Assembly: GCA_015485335.1 (NCBI GenBank)
Contig: WFTT01000092.1
Location: forward strand, 1-64,000
Source of the DNA: Robiginitomaculum sp.
GTDB taxonomy: Bacteria > Pseudomonadota > Alphaproteobacteria > Caulobacterales > Maricaulaceae
Direction: 5' to 3'
DNA length: 64,000 nucleotides
The notes beneath the pieces were generated by a model, which did no database searches, was not told the origin of the DNA, and worked only from the letters and a program-made list of their open reading frames with translations. The position numbers and the translations under genes are program-made. Of this stretch, positions 10,232-19,530 are shown piece by piece (the stretch's first letter is position 1; every line of letters begins with the position of its first letter).

Positions 10232-11320
10232 TTATTTTTCTACGGCGCAGGCCTGGATAATAGCATTGGCAAAATCATCGGGGGCGGCGCTTAACATGCC
10301 AGCCTTGGCGTGTTTGAAAAATTGTTGAATATGTGCTTGCACCTCGTTTACGGAAACCCGGCGCAAGGAGGCCTCCAGGTCATAGATGATCCGCGGCGGG
10401 GTGACAAAAAAATCACCACTGATCAATACCTCGCGCAAGCGCTCATTGCGTGCACCTTCAAGGCGCACAAAGGCATTGACCGTACCGCCAAGGCCCGTAT
10501 GGCTGCCAGCCAAAACGCCGGTTTCCCGGGCTGGGTCGTCAATTTCCGCCACAAAGTCATCGGTGCCGATTTCTTCTTCGTAAAGGGTTTTAGTACGCTG
10601 TTCTTCGGCTTCGCTGATCTCTCCCCACACGGGATAGATACCAAGATGTTTGGCAAAACCAGAGATTAGTGCTTCTTCCAGTTCCGGCATGGAAGGGGTT
10701 TGATCGCTCAACAGGGCTCGCAGACAGGTTACCCGGTCGGCGGCACTGTCCAATGATTTGCGTTCCAGCTTGGCCTTGGCCACATTCAGGGCGGCAAACA
10801 TTTTTTCCGGGTTCAGGTCTACCAATACCGTACCTTGGTAAATCAGCGTGTCACCATCAAAAAAGCCACCCGTACCAGATATTTTACGTCCCCCCACCTC
10901 AATATCATTACGAGGTCGAAAACGGGCCTTGATGCCCAGTTCCGACAGACCCATTGCGGCGGCCTCACAGATGGCGGTCGCCGTTTTGCCAAGGTCGCCA
11001 AGGTTCAATGTCTTGCGGTGCATGATCAGTGCCCAGCCAAGCTGACCCTGATCCAGATAAATAGCACCACCGCCGGTAATGCGGCGGCCAATTTCAATCC
11101 CCCGGGCGGCACATTCATCCTGATGCACTTCCTGGGATAATGCCTGGTGACGCCCCAGCAGGGCCACAGGCTTGAAATGGATAAAGCGAATGGTATCGGG
11201 GATTTCGCCGTCTCTGTGTGCATCGATCATGGCCTGATCAAAGGCGATGTTTTCTCGGCCCGATCGTAAGCCGGTGTCAATAACGCGAAATTGAGGCGAT
11301 GGCGTCGCTGTGTCTGGCAT
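10232..11320 (-). CDS. Lipoate--protein ligase family protein, probably the sHdr-associated sLpl type
   Basis: GRRITGGGAIYLDQGQLGWALI, GRKISGTGGFFDGDTLIYQGTVLVDLNPEKMF typical of LplA; context beside lbpA and lipS-type genes. Confidence 0.82.
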   Translation of the reverse strand: MPDTATPSPQFRVIDTGLRSGRENIAFDQAMIDAHRDGEIPDTIRFIHFKPVALLGRHQALSQEVHQDECAARGIEIGRRITGGGAIYLDQGQLGWALIMHRKTLNLGDLGKTATAICEAAAMGLSELGIKARFRPRNDIEVGGRKISGTGGFFDGDTLIYQGTVLVDLNPEKMFAALNVAKAKLERKSLDSAADRVTCLRALLSDQTPSMPELEEALISGFAKHLGIYPVWGEISEAEEQRTKTLYEEEIGTDDFVAEIDDPARETGVLAGSHTGLGGTVNAFVRLEGARNERLREVLISGDFFVTPPRIIYDLEASLRRVSVNEVQAHIQQFFKHAKAGMLSAAPDDFANAIIQACAVEK

Positions 11321-11339
11321 AAGATATTATATTCCTCAA

Positions 11340-13922
11340 TCAGTGTGTATGGCGGCCATTTCCTGAAATCAGCCGCGTGACTGCCATCATGATCAGTGGT
11401 CCGGACAGACTGGACTGAATGGCCAGGTACCGTGGATGCCAGCTGGGGTGAAATTTGGCCTTGTATTCGCAAAGGCCCTCAAAATTATAAAACTCATCCC
11501 CCAGGTCGAAGATGGCGGTGCCGATCTTGTGCCATAATGGGGCCAGAGGTCGTCGTTCCAGCCCATATAAAGGAGCCATGCCCAGCGAGAAGGTGGCAAA
11601 TCCCTGTGCCTTGCCCCACAACAGGAGTTCAGCAAATAAATAGTCCATAATGCGGCGCGGACTTTCGGTGTCATAGCGCATGATGTCGATCGACAATTCT
11701 TCCTTGTCGGCGGTTTCCCATAGATTGGCAAAGGCCATGATTTTACCCTCGCTATCCCGGGCAACGGCAATGCGGGTGCGTTGCAGATAGGGTTCGTCAA
11801 AAAAGCCAAGAGAAAAGCCTTTTTCCCTGGCGTTCTTTTTTTGCATCCAGGCATCTGAAACGGCTTTGAGCCGGGGCAGGTTTCGCTGAATTTCATTAAG
11901 TTCTAATACGTCAAAACTGTAATCCAGACGCATGAGCCGATTGCGACCGCCCCTAAGGTTCTCCCGCGCTTTGCCATGCATGGAAAACTCTTTCAGGTCT
12001 ATGCGTGCCTCCTCGCCCATTTTGAACAGTGCCAGGCCCAGATCCAGATAAAACGGCAGGTGTTTGTCGGTAATCTGGTAAAAAACGGCCTGCGCCCCAT
12101 ACTGGTAGGCGTTCTCTTTGAAGCGCCAGAGCAGTTCTTCAAATGAGTTCTTGTCACCAACCGGGTCGCTCATGGCAATCCAGTATTTCGAAGTGCAGGC
12201 AAACATGATGAAGGCTTTGCGGTCATCACTCCACAACAAATGTTTATCCCCCAGCAATGCCAGAAACCCTTTGGTGTCATCTTTTTGAATGACCAATGCG
12301 GCGGCCTCGTCAAGCTCGTCCTTGTCGGGCAGGGAATGGGTGGTTGGACGTGCTACCGTAAAAAGGCGGTAGACCGCAAAGCTGGTTACTACAACGGTCA
12401 GAACCAGCTGTGCCCGTAAAAAACGGGGAGCATCGCCTTGGTAAGAAAACTGCCACCATAAATCCTGTGAATATTCCACATGCCGATAGGCGAAAAAGCC
12501 TAGCCATGATGTACCGATCAGGATGGTGAAAATCATAATCAGCCAGGGGGCACTGAACGAGACGCTAAAGAGTGAGGATTGACGGTGAAAATAACCTTTT
12601 GCAAAGCTCATCAGTACCAGCAACAGTACCAGTAAAGCCGTTTCCTTCCAGTTCTGGTCCTGTAACTGGGCAAAAATAATCCCCAGTCCAAGAAAAAGGA
12701 TGCTGGCATACCAGGCCGCGTCCAGGCGTAAACGGATGCCCCGGGCCAGAAACAGGAGTAGCAGGCCAGTCAGGCTGCCAAGTAAATGCGAGATTTCAAA
12801 TAGGGGCAGTGGAATGACATCGCGCAGCCATTCAACATGACTGGGCAGGTTTGGAGTGGCGCCATAAACCAGAAGTACGCCGCCAGTGAAAAGCAGCAAT
12901 AAAGAAAAGATCTGGGGGACCGAGCTGGATATTGCCTGGTGTATTACGCCACCGCTTTTGATCAGGGTTTTTCGTCGACTATAGGCCTCATAAGTCAACA
13001 GGCTGATCCCGGCAAAGAGAAGTGGAATAAAAAAGTAAACGATACGATAGAGGATTAGGGCGCCAACAACCGCCAAATGCTGTTCCGGCACCATCATGGC
13101 CGTCATGAGCCATAAAAAGGCACTTTCAAAAACACCAATGCCACCCGGTACCTGACTGATCAGGCCGGAAACCTGGGCAATGACAAAAATGACCAAAAAG
13201 GTCATAAAATTCAGGTCTGTATGGTCTTTCAACAGAACCCAGAGCACCAGAGAGGACAAAATGACGTCAATGCTGGATACCAATGTCTGGCTGAGAGTCA
13301 TGGAAATTGACGGCAAACGAAACTCAAAACCCTTGAAGACCAGCGGTTTGCGCCAAAACACAACCAGCAGCCAGTAAACCGCCAGGGCCAGACTGCTGGC
13401 GATGGCGATCCACACAATCAGTTCTGGATTTTTGATATTAAAACGAATGCCCGCCGGCAGCATCAGGGTACCGGCCAGGCCCAGGGTCAGCACCCCCAGC
13501 ATATAAGTAACGCCTAGGAAAAACGATATTTTCAGAACATCCCAGCCCGGTACGCCCCAGGCGGTATAAAAACGATACCGCACCGATCCGCCCGTGGCCA
13601 AGGCATGGCCCGTATTATTGCTGATGGCATAGCCAATTAACGAGGCCAGGGCGATTTTATGAAGAGGGACTTTGTGACCGGTATAGCGAAGGGCCAGATA
13701 ATCATAGCCGGCCAGAATAATATAATTAAAAACGGTCAGTCCAATGGCCAATAAAACAAGGCGCAAGGGAACAGATTTAAGGGCATCCAGAATATCGGAA
13801 ACCTGATGGCCCTTGATCTCATGGCGAACCACAATCAGCGCAGCCAGAAACAACACCAGCGGCAGAAAATGCGCGGCTTTACCAATAATGCTCAGGGTTT
13901 TTGTGTGTGTGGCAGATGTCAT
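11340..13922 (-). CDS. mprF: MprF-like bifunctional lysylphosphatidylglycerol synthetase/flippase
   Basis: 860 aa; N-terminal multi-TM flippase region (QVSGLISQVPGGIGVFESAFL) and C-terminal DUF2156 domain (FIMFACTSKYWIAMSDPVGDK, RGGRNRLMRLDYSF, SLGMAPLYGLERRPLAPLWHKIG). Confidence 0.88.
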   Translation of the reverse strand: MTSATHTKTLSIIGKAAHFLPLVLFLAALIVVRHEIKGHQVSDILDALKSVPLRLVLLAIGLTVFNYIILAGYDYLALRYTGHKVPLHKIALASLIGYAISNNTGHALATGGSVRYRFYTAWGVPGWDVLKISFFLGVTYMLGVLTLGLAGTLMLPAGIRFNIKNPELIVWIAIASSLALAVYWLLVVFWRKPLVFKGFEFRLPSISMTLSQTLVSSIDVILSSLVLWVLLKDHTDLNFMTFLVIFVIAQVSGLISQVPGGIGVFESAFLWLMTAMMVPEQHLAVVGALILYRIVYFFIPLLFAGISLLTYEAYSRRKTLIKSGGVIHQAISSSVPQIFSLLLLFTGGVLLVYGATPNLPSHVEWLRDVIPLPLFEISHLLGSLTGLLLLFLARGIRLRLDAAWYASILFLGLGIIFAQLQDQNWKETALLVLLLVLMSFAKGYFHRQSSLFSVSFSAPWLIMIFTILIGTSWLGFFAYRHVEYSQDLWWQFSYQGDAPRFLRAQLVLTVVVTSFAVYRLFTVARPTTHSLPDKDELDEAAALVIQKDDTKGFLALLGDKHLLWSDDRKAFIMFACTSKYWIAMSDPVGDKNSFEELLWRFKENAYQYGAQAVFYQITDKHLPFYLDLGLALFKMGEEARIDLKEFSMHGKARENLRGGRNRLMRLDYSFDVLELNEIQRNLPRLKAVSDAWMQKKNAREKGFSLGFFDEPYLQRTRIAVARDSEGKIMAFANLWETADKEELSIDIMRYDTESPRRIMDYLFAELLLWGKAQGFATFSLGMAPLYGLERRPLAPLWHKIGTAIFDLGDEFYNFEGLCEYKAKFHPSWHPRYLAIQSSLSGPLIMMAVTRLISGNGRHTH

Positions 13923-13960
13923 GGTTATCTTCTAATGACACCCGTGTCCGACACCAAGCC

Positions 13961-15253
13961 TCAATAATCTTCCAGATCATCTCCGTCTTCATAGGTCTGC
14001 CCGGGTTTGAGCATATCCAGTTGGGAACGAATGCGACGAATATCGACATCGACAGGCTGGAAAGGGTAGGAGGCAATATCAGACGGCGGACTGTCACCAT
14101 AGGGGCGATCGCAGGCGGAAATATCTTCGGCGAACTTGCCGGGGCAACCCGAGGTGCGAAACGCCGTGCCTGCATCGATCACGGTATCCAGTTCGGCTTG
14201 GGCCAAACCAAAATCAATAACACGTCCCTGGTCGTCGAACTTCATTTGTTCGACGCGAACTCCATAATAATCAATCATATAGCGGGCCAATTGTACGCGG
14301 CGCCATTGATCACGCGGGGTGGCGGGCAAATGATCCATCAAGGATCCCTGTTCAGGGTAGAAACAGAACATATGGCTGTGTCCACCAAGATCGACGAGCT
14401 GTTGCACCAGTTCCAGAATTTCAAACTCTGTCTCGCCCATGCCAACAATAATATGCGCACCAAATTTTTGTGGTCCGAATATATCGCGGGCATCCATCAG
14501 GATTTCCCAGTATTTTTTCCAGCTATGGGGCGATTGAACGCCCTTGCCGCGGGTGCGGTCAAAAATTTCGGGCGTGGCTGCATCCAGCGCTACCGTGAAA
14601 ATGTCTGATCCCATATCACGCAGGGTCTGTACGTCCTGACGCTCCATGGTGGTGGGATTGGAAAGAATCGAAATCGGAATGGCGTCCGGGTCCACATGAT
14701 CAGTCCAGGTCTTCAGGACGCTGACCGTATCTTCATCAGAGCGCGGATGAGTGATCATCGAGATACACATGCGATGAAACGGACTGGCGTCTGGGTCTTC
14801 ACCAACGATTTGGGCAATTTTGGCCATGGGAACGCTGGGCCAGTCCACGCGAATAAAGTTGCGGTCTGCATAATCCCGGTCGGCTTCGCGGTGGCGAGCC
14901 AGCCCACAATAAGCGCAATTGGCACGACAACCTTCGGGGTAAGTCAGCAGGATATTCAGGCACCGGGTGCAGCCGCAACGGTGCATTTTGCCTGGCATAA
15001 TGCCCAGGGTAATGGCGGCGGCGGTAGATAGCTGTACATATTCCGGCGAGACCATATTGGGCGTCTGAATATTGTTGTTGGGCAGATAGAGCCCTTCGGG
15101 ACGAACATCCGCGGCCTTTACCCGGCCACCATTGCGCGCCTCTTTTGGCGGCATGGTCGGGGCACGAGGTTCCATGACGTCATAAGGATTAAAATCCAGA
15201 CCATTGGGGCCGGTAGCGGCAGGCCCTGCATTTTCAGGCTTTAAACAGGTCAT
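13961..15253 (-). CDS. lipS2: Radical SAM protein, LipS2-like lipoyl synthase component
   Basis: CxxxCxxC in YPEGCRANCAYCGLARH; position in lip-type operon beside sHdr genes. Symbol assigned by context and order. Confidence 0.75.
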   Translation of the reverse strand: MTCLKPENAGPAATGPNGLDFNPYDVMEPRAPTMPPKEARNGGRVKAADVRPEGLYLPNNNIQTPNMVSPEYVQLSTAAAITLGIMPGKMHRCGCTRCLNILLTYPEGCRANCAYCGLARHREADRDYADRNFIRVDWPSVPMAKIAQIVGEDPDASPFHRMCISMITHPRSDEDTVSVLKTWTDHVDPDAIPISILSNPTTMERQDVQTLRDMGSDIFTVALDAATPEIFDRTRGKGVQSPHSWKKYWEILMDARDIFGPQKFGAHIIVGMGETEFEILELVQQLVDLGGHSHMFCFYPEQGSLMDHLPATPRDQWRRVQLARYMIDYYGVRVEQMKFDDQGRVIDFGLAQAELDTVIDAGTAFRTSGCPGKFAEDISACDRPYGDSPPSDIASYPFQPVDVDIRRIRSQLDMLKPGQTYEDGDDLEDY

Positions 15254-15285
15254 TTCGGCGACTCCTCATCATGGGATGCATGATA

Positions 15286-16353
15286 TCATGCTGCCCAGTA
15301 TTCTGCATAGGAAATCCAGCTGGCACGCAGCTCAGCCGGGGTTGGTGTATTGTTATTGGCATAGGTGTTCAGCAAGGCGCGACGACGTTCCAGGGCGCGC
15401 GCCAGCGAAGCTCCAAACAGGTCAATTAAATCTTGTTGATAGTTTTGAGGGGCATCCGGATCCCCATCCAGCCAGTCCGCGGCGGCTTCACCGGCCAAAT
15501 GCCCGGACATGACAGCAGCATTGATCCCGGCGCCAGTGATTGGATTGGTCAGCCCCGCCGCATCGCCGGCCAGCAAAACCAGGGTCGCGCCCAGCATGCC
15601 GTGGGGCGTAGTCATGCCACCGGCCGGTATGGCGCCGCCAGTATGGCCCAGGATTTGCGCACCCACACGGCCTTCATCAATCAATTTCCTGTGGATGGTT
15701 TCCAAAATGGGTTTCAGGCGGGCCTTGTCCTTGGCAATCACACCAACCCCAAGATTGGCCGTTTCACCCTTTGGAAACAGCCAGGCATAGCCGCCACGAA
15801 TGTCGGCATTCAAAAAAATGTCTGTGGACGCAAAGGGTTCCAACAAGGGAACGCTAATCTGGCGGGTTTCCAATATCTCATCATTGGTGGAGCCAATGGC
15901 CTTGCCAGCCAGCGAGTGCGGCCCATCACCGGCAATGATCACTTTGGGCTGAATTTTGGTGCCATTGGCAAGAACGACTGTACCGTCCGGAGTGATTTCG
16001 CGAACGCTCTGCCCGTAATGACAGTGCGCGCCTGCATTTTGGGCCTCTTGTGCCAATGCGGCATCAAAAGTGGTGCGGTCGATCATCCGTCCCGGAAAAT
16101 CTTCCATGATATCGGGAGGGGAGGATTCAACCTGTGTGTGCATGGAGGTGATGTTTTGCACGCGGCTGGTGCGCAAATTATTAACCATATTGCCCATCAA
16201 GGCGGGCACAAACTCAGCGCACTGAACGGGTGTGCCGGGCGTTTTTTTTCGCTCAATCCCAATGGTTAAGAAATTATTTTTTGCTGCCTCATAGGCAGCG
16301 CAAGACCCGGCAGGCCCTAGGCCAATGACGCATATGTCTGGCGTCGTAATCAT
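15286..16353 (-). CDS. lipT: FAD-dependent oxidoreductase of the geranylgeranyl-reductase family, LipT-like
   Basis: DICVIGLGPAGSCAAYEAAK Rossmann motif, VIIAGDGPHSLAGKAIG, LLAGDAAGLTNPITGAGINAAVMSGHLAGEAA; between the two radical SAM genes. Confidence 0.77.
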   Translation of the reverse strand: MITTPDICVIGLGPAGSCAAYEAAKNNFLTIGIERKKTPGTPVQCAEFVPALMGNMVNNLRTSRVQNITSMHTQVESSPPDIMEDFPGRMIDRTTFDAALAQEAQNAGAHCHYGQSVREITPDGTVVLANGTKIQPKVIIAGDGPHSLAGKAIGSTNDEILETRQISVPLLEPFASTDIFLNADIRGGYAWLFPKGETANLGVGVIAKDKARLKPILETIHRKLIDEGRVGAQILGHTGGAIPAGGMTTPHGMLGATLVLLAGDAAGLTNPITGAGINAAVMSGHLAGEAAADWLDGDPDAPQNYQQDLIDLFGASLARALERRRALLNTYANNNTPTPAELRASWISYAEYWAA

Positions 16354-17390
16354 CAGGCCGCACAGGTTGCCGAAACTTGTGCCGATTCGCTGCCGCCAAT
16401 TTTAATGGCGCAACAGGCGTGTTCCTGATGGTAGGGGCGGCCAATGGCGTCGGAGACAGCCACTGCGCCATCGGCGGGAAAGGCTATACCGTCCAGCCCG
16501 GCCATGACGGCATAGGCATCGGTAATGCGTTTGTGCATACCCGGCGGGCGAGCGCAGCCCAGCAGAACCTGACGATCAGGAAGGCGCTGGCGGGCCTCCA
16601 GAAAGATACGCCCGACATCGGTTGTGGAGGGCGTCTTGAACGTGCCAGGTTTGGCGTAAAATGGCATGATCACCACCAGCACCAAAGCATGCACGTTATA
16701 GCGGCTGACAATATCCAGTGCATTTTCCTCGCCCAAGATTTCACCATAATGCAGACCCACCACAATATGCGGCGTGACTTTCAGCTTGGTCGAGGTCAGC
16801 GCCGCCAGCGTGGCCTCAAAATCGGCGACGGGGCGGTCCAGCTTATAGACCTGTTCGATGGTTTCCTGTGCGCCGATAACATCCATCATCGCCGAATCAA
16901 CGCCAGCAGATTCCATGCGTTTGGCGGCGGCCTCATCCAGAAGGGCGGTGTGAATCGCAATCTGAAGATGTGGAAAATCACTCTTCAATTTTTCCACCAC
17001 GGGCAGGTAACGCTCGTATTTAATTTCATTGCGTTTGTTTGAACCGCCGGACAGCAGGAACCCTTGCAGGTTTTGCAGCACAATCATGTCGCGCACTTGC
17101 TGGTCCAGATGTTCTGGCTTTACAGCTGGAATCATGGGTTCCAGAATTTTTTTCTGGCAATGATCGCAATTCAGGGCACAGCCACCTGCGGTTATGGAAA
17201 AGGCGGGAAAGGAGTTTTTGCCACAGCCGGAAAGCTCGTTCGATTCATATTCCTTGAAGGTGGGGGTGGAGAAACGAATCGGGCGTTCCAGCGAATGAGC
17301 CGCATTGTTTTCGAAAGCCTTTATCAGATCGGAATCCAGCTCTGCATCTTCCAGAGCTTCAATATCCATGATGCTTTGTTGCCAATTCAT
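16353..17390 (-). CDS. lipS1: Radical SAM protein, LipS1-like lipoyl synthase component
   Basis: CxxxCxxC in AGGCALNCDHCQKKI; TGATG overlap with the lipT-like gene. Confidence 0.75.
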   Translation of the reverse strand: MNWQQSIMDIEALEDAELDSDLIKAFENNAAHSLERPIRFSTPTFKEYESNELSGCGKNSFPAFSITAGGCALNCDHCQKKILEPMIPAVKPEHLDQQVRDMIVLQNLQGFLLSGGSNKRNEIKYERYLPVVEKLKSDFPHLQIAIHTALLDEAAAKRMESAGVDSAMMDVIGAQETIEQVYKLDRPVADFEATLAALTSTKLKVTPHIVVGLHYGEILGEENALDIVSRYNVHALVLVVIMPFYAKPGTFKTPSTTDVGRIFLEARQRLPDRQVLLGCARPPGMHKRITDAYAVMAGLDGIAFPADGAVAVSDAIGRPYHQEHACCAIKIGGSESAQVSATCAA

Positions 17391-17481
17391 CTGTTACCCT
17401 CACAGGTGTGGTCAATATGCGGTTTTTCTAATATACAGTCTGACAGCATGTTCCCAACACTGCAAGAGGTTTGCAATTTTC

Positions 17482-18177
17482 ATGAAATATCTCTCCGTCA
17501 TCCAGCACACGTCTGCGGAATATCTAGGCCTGATGGAGGACCATCTGGAAGGGCGGCGCATTCGCTTTAACTATGCTCGTCCCTTTACCGAAAAAGGCAA
17601 GCCTCCAGACATTAATACCATTGGAGATGGTCTGGTGTTGCTGGGCGGCGGACCATGGGGCAGTGCAGGGGGGCGCGATGTGCCAACCCTGGCCGACGAA
17701 ATCACACTGACCCGGGCGGCCTTAATGACCGGTTTGCCTATACTGGCCTTTGGCCTGGGAGCGCAAATTCTAAGTCTGGCGGCCGATGGTGAGGTGCAAA
17801 GCGCCCCTTTGGAGTTTAAGGCCGGGATTGCGCACCGTGTGGATGATAATGCTCTGAACGGGTATCTGCCCAAAACTTTTCCCCATGTTACATATATGCG
17901 TGACCGCCCTGTGCCGCCCGCATATGCCAAAATTTTGGCCAAGGATGAGGCCGGGCACCCGGCGGTGTTTCAGATAGGCGATAATGCTATCGGCTTTAGC
18001 GGGCATCCAGGTTTTAAACTGGCCATGGCCGAAGACCTGATTATGGAATTTGAAGAAGGGCCCCAGGGTGATACCAAAGAGGCCTTTGCAAGCTTGCGTT
18101 CCATGAAAACTGAGATTGAAGACGCTCTTGTTCCTATCATGACCGGCATCATTCAAATGACCGGATGGATGCAATAG
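17482..18177 (+). CDS. Class-I glutamine amidotransferase-like protein lacking the catalytic Cys
   Basis: ATG at 17482 (MKYLSVIQHTSAEYLGLMEDHLEGRRIRFNYARP...); GATase fold motifs LVLLGGGPWG, LPILAFGLGAQIL (Gly where the nucleophile Cys is expected), IGFSGHPGF. Confidence 0.75.
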   Translation: MKYLSVIQHTSAEYLGLMEDHLEGRRIRFNYARPFTEKGKPPDINTIGDGLVLLGGGPWGSAGGRDVPTLADEITLTRAALMTGLPILAFGLGAQILSLAADGEVQSAPLEFKAGIAHRVDDNALNGYLPKTFPHVTYMRDRPVPPAYAKILAKDEAGHPAVFQIGDNAIGFSGHPGFKLAMAEDLIMEFEEGPQGDTKEAFASLRSMKTEIEDALVPIMTGIIQMTGWMQ

Positions 18178-18249
18178 TTTGAATTTATTTGTTAAAACTA
18201 TTGTTTTTCTACGGTACACCAAAAAGGTGTAAAATCCCGCTTGCATTAA

Positions 18250-18270
18250 TTAGAATGTTCTAATATTCTA
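18250..18270. promoter_or_regulatory. Inverted repeats (ttagaa-tg-ttctaa; tagaat-N8-attcta) upstream of dsrE/hdr run
   Basis: Read directly in ttaattagaatgttctaatattctattc, 97 nt upstream of the dsrE start. Confidence 0.4.
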
Positions 18271-18366
18271 TTCTCAACGAGGCAAAGTGCCGCAGTGGAT
18301 TCGTCCCAAGAGCACCGCCCAATTTTGGTTACGCACAAAGCGGACCGTCGGAGGGAGATACAGACG

Positions 18367-18744
18367 ATGTCTGAAAAGCTAATGATCATCATGGCCAATA
18401 CGGATCCACGTAATGGCGAAGAGCTGGGCGCACCAATATTTCAAGCCACCGTGGCGGCGGCTATGGAATATGAGGTTGAGGTAATTTGCACTGCCACCTC
18501 TGGGCGTTTGATGAAAAAGGGTGAGGCGGAAAAGCTTTTCGTCAAGGAAGGCTCCCCCAAAAGCGTCTATGATTTTATCAAGGATGCCCATGACGCCGGC
18601 GTAAAATTTTATTGCTGCTCTCCCAATCTCGATCTGTTCGATATGACCACCGATGACCTGATCCCCGAATGCGAAGGCATTGTTGGTGGAGCCTACCTCA
18701 TAGAAGAGGTCATGGAAGAAGATATCAAAGTTCTGACATACTAA
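18367..18744 (+). CDS. dsrE: DsrE-family sulfurtransferase (DsrE3-like)
   Basis: MSEKLMIIMANTDPRNGEELGAPIFQATVAAAMEYEVEVICTATSGRLMKKG...GVKFYCCSPNLDLFDMTTDDL; ATG at 18367 after a GGAGGGAG ribosome binding site; first gene of the hdr run. Confidence 0.85.
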   Translation: MSEKLMIIMANTDPRNGEELGAPIFQATVAAAMEYEVEVICTATSGRLMKKGEAEKLFVKEGSPKSVYDFIKDAHDAGVKFYCCSPNLDLFDMTTDDLIPECEGIVGGAYLIEEVMEEDIKVLTY

Positions 18745-18754
18745 GGAAGACGCT

Positions 18755-19504
18755 ATGTCTCATTCTGCCAGCACCCGCGTTCAGGAGTTCATCGGAGACC
18801 CGTTTGCCGATGAATCGCTTTTGCCGCAGGAAAAACTGGAAGAAATCTTTACTGACATTCAGTCTGACATGCGTTTTGACCATGAGCTGAACGGATGTCT
18901 GAATTGTGGCATTTGCACCGCGACTTGCCCTGCCGCTCATTATTATGATTTCTCCCCCCGCGAGATAGTCCAGCTGTTGTGGACGGAAAATCTGGATGGC
19001 ATTTATGATGCCATGCAGGAAAAAATTTGGGCCTGTGCGCAATGTTATACCTGTGCGGCGCGCTGTCCGTTTGGCAATTCGCCTGGTGGTCTGATTATGA
19101 TCATGCGCGAAACGGCCATTAAACACGGCATGGAAAGCGCCAAGAACGTCTTGCGTCCATTCAGCCGCGTGATGTTGAAGCTGATTTCCACCGGCAATCA
19201 ACTTTCACCAGACATGATCAATCCCGAACACTTTGCCGACTGGGGCCCCAATATTTCCAAGGTGGATGCGCCCTTGAAGCTGTTGCGCAAAGCCATCCCC
19301 ATGCCAACGCTGAACACTACAGAGACGGCCTGGGAAGTGAATTTGAAGACATCTGTGGAGCTTTACACCATCTGGGAGGAAACCGGGGTTTTGGACCAGC
19401 TGGAAACCGTAGATGAAAACCTGTTCGACGTGATCTTGGACATTATGGACGAGAAGCGCGAGGACTGGGAAGACTGGCAAGACGAACAGGATGATGACGA
19501 CTGA
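18755..19504 (+). CDS. hdrC1: sHdr heterodisulfide-reductase-like subunit C1 (2x[4Fe-4S])
   Basis: Cys motifs CLNCGICTATCPAAHYYDFSPREIV and CAQCYTCAARCPFGNSPGG. Confidence 0.88.
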   Translation: MSHSASTRVQEFIGDPFADESLLPQEKLEEIFTDIQSDMRFDHELNGCLNCGICTATCPAAHYYDFSPREIVQLLWTENLDGIYDAMQEKIWACAQCYTCAARCPFGNSPGGLIMIMRETAIKHGMESAKNVLRPFSRVMLKLISTGNQLSPDMINPEHFADWGPNISKVDAPLKLLRKAIPMPTLNTTETAWEVNLKTSVELYTIWEETGVLDQLETVDENLFDVILDIMDEKREDWEDWQDEQDDDD

Positions 19505-19530
19505 TCGTCTTCACCAAAAAGGAGACCAAT

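Noticed and set aside
15433-16269. 278-aa + strand ORF antisense to the lipT-like gene
   Set aside because: Shadow of a well supported FAD oxidoreductase reading frame; no motif.
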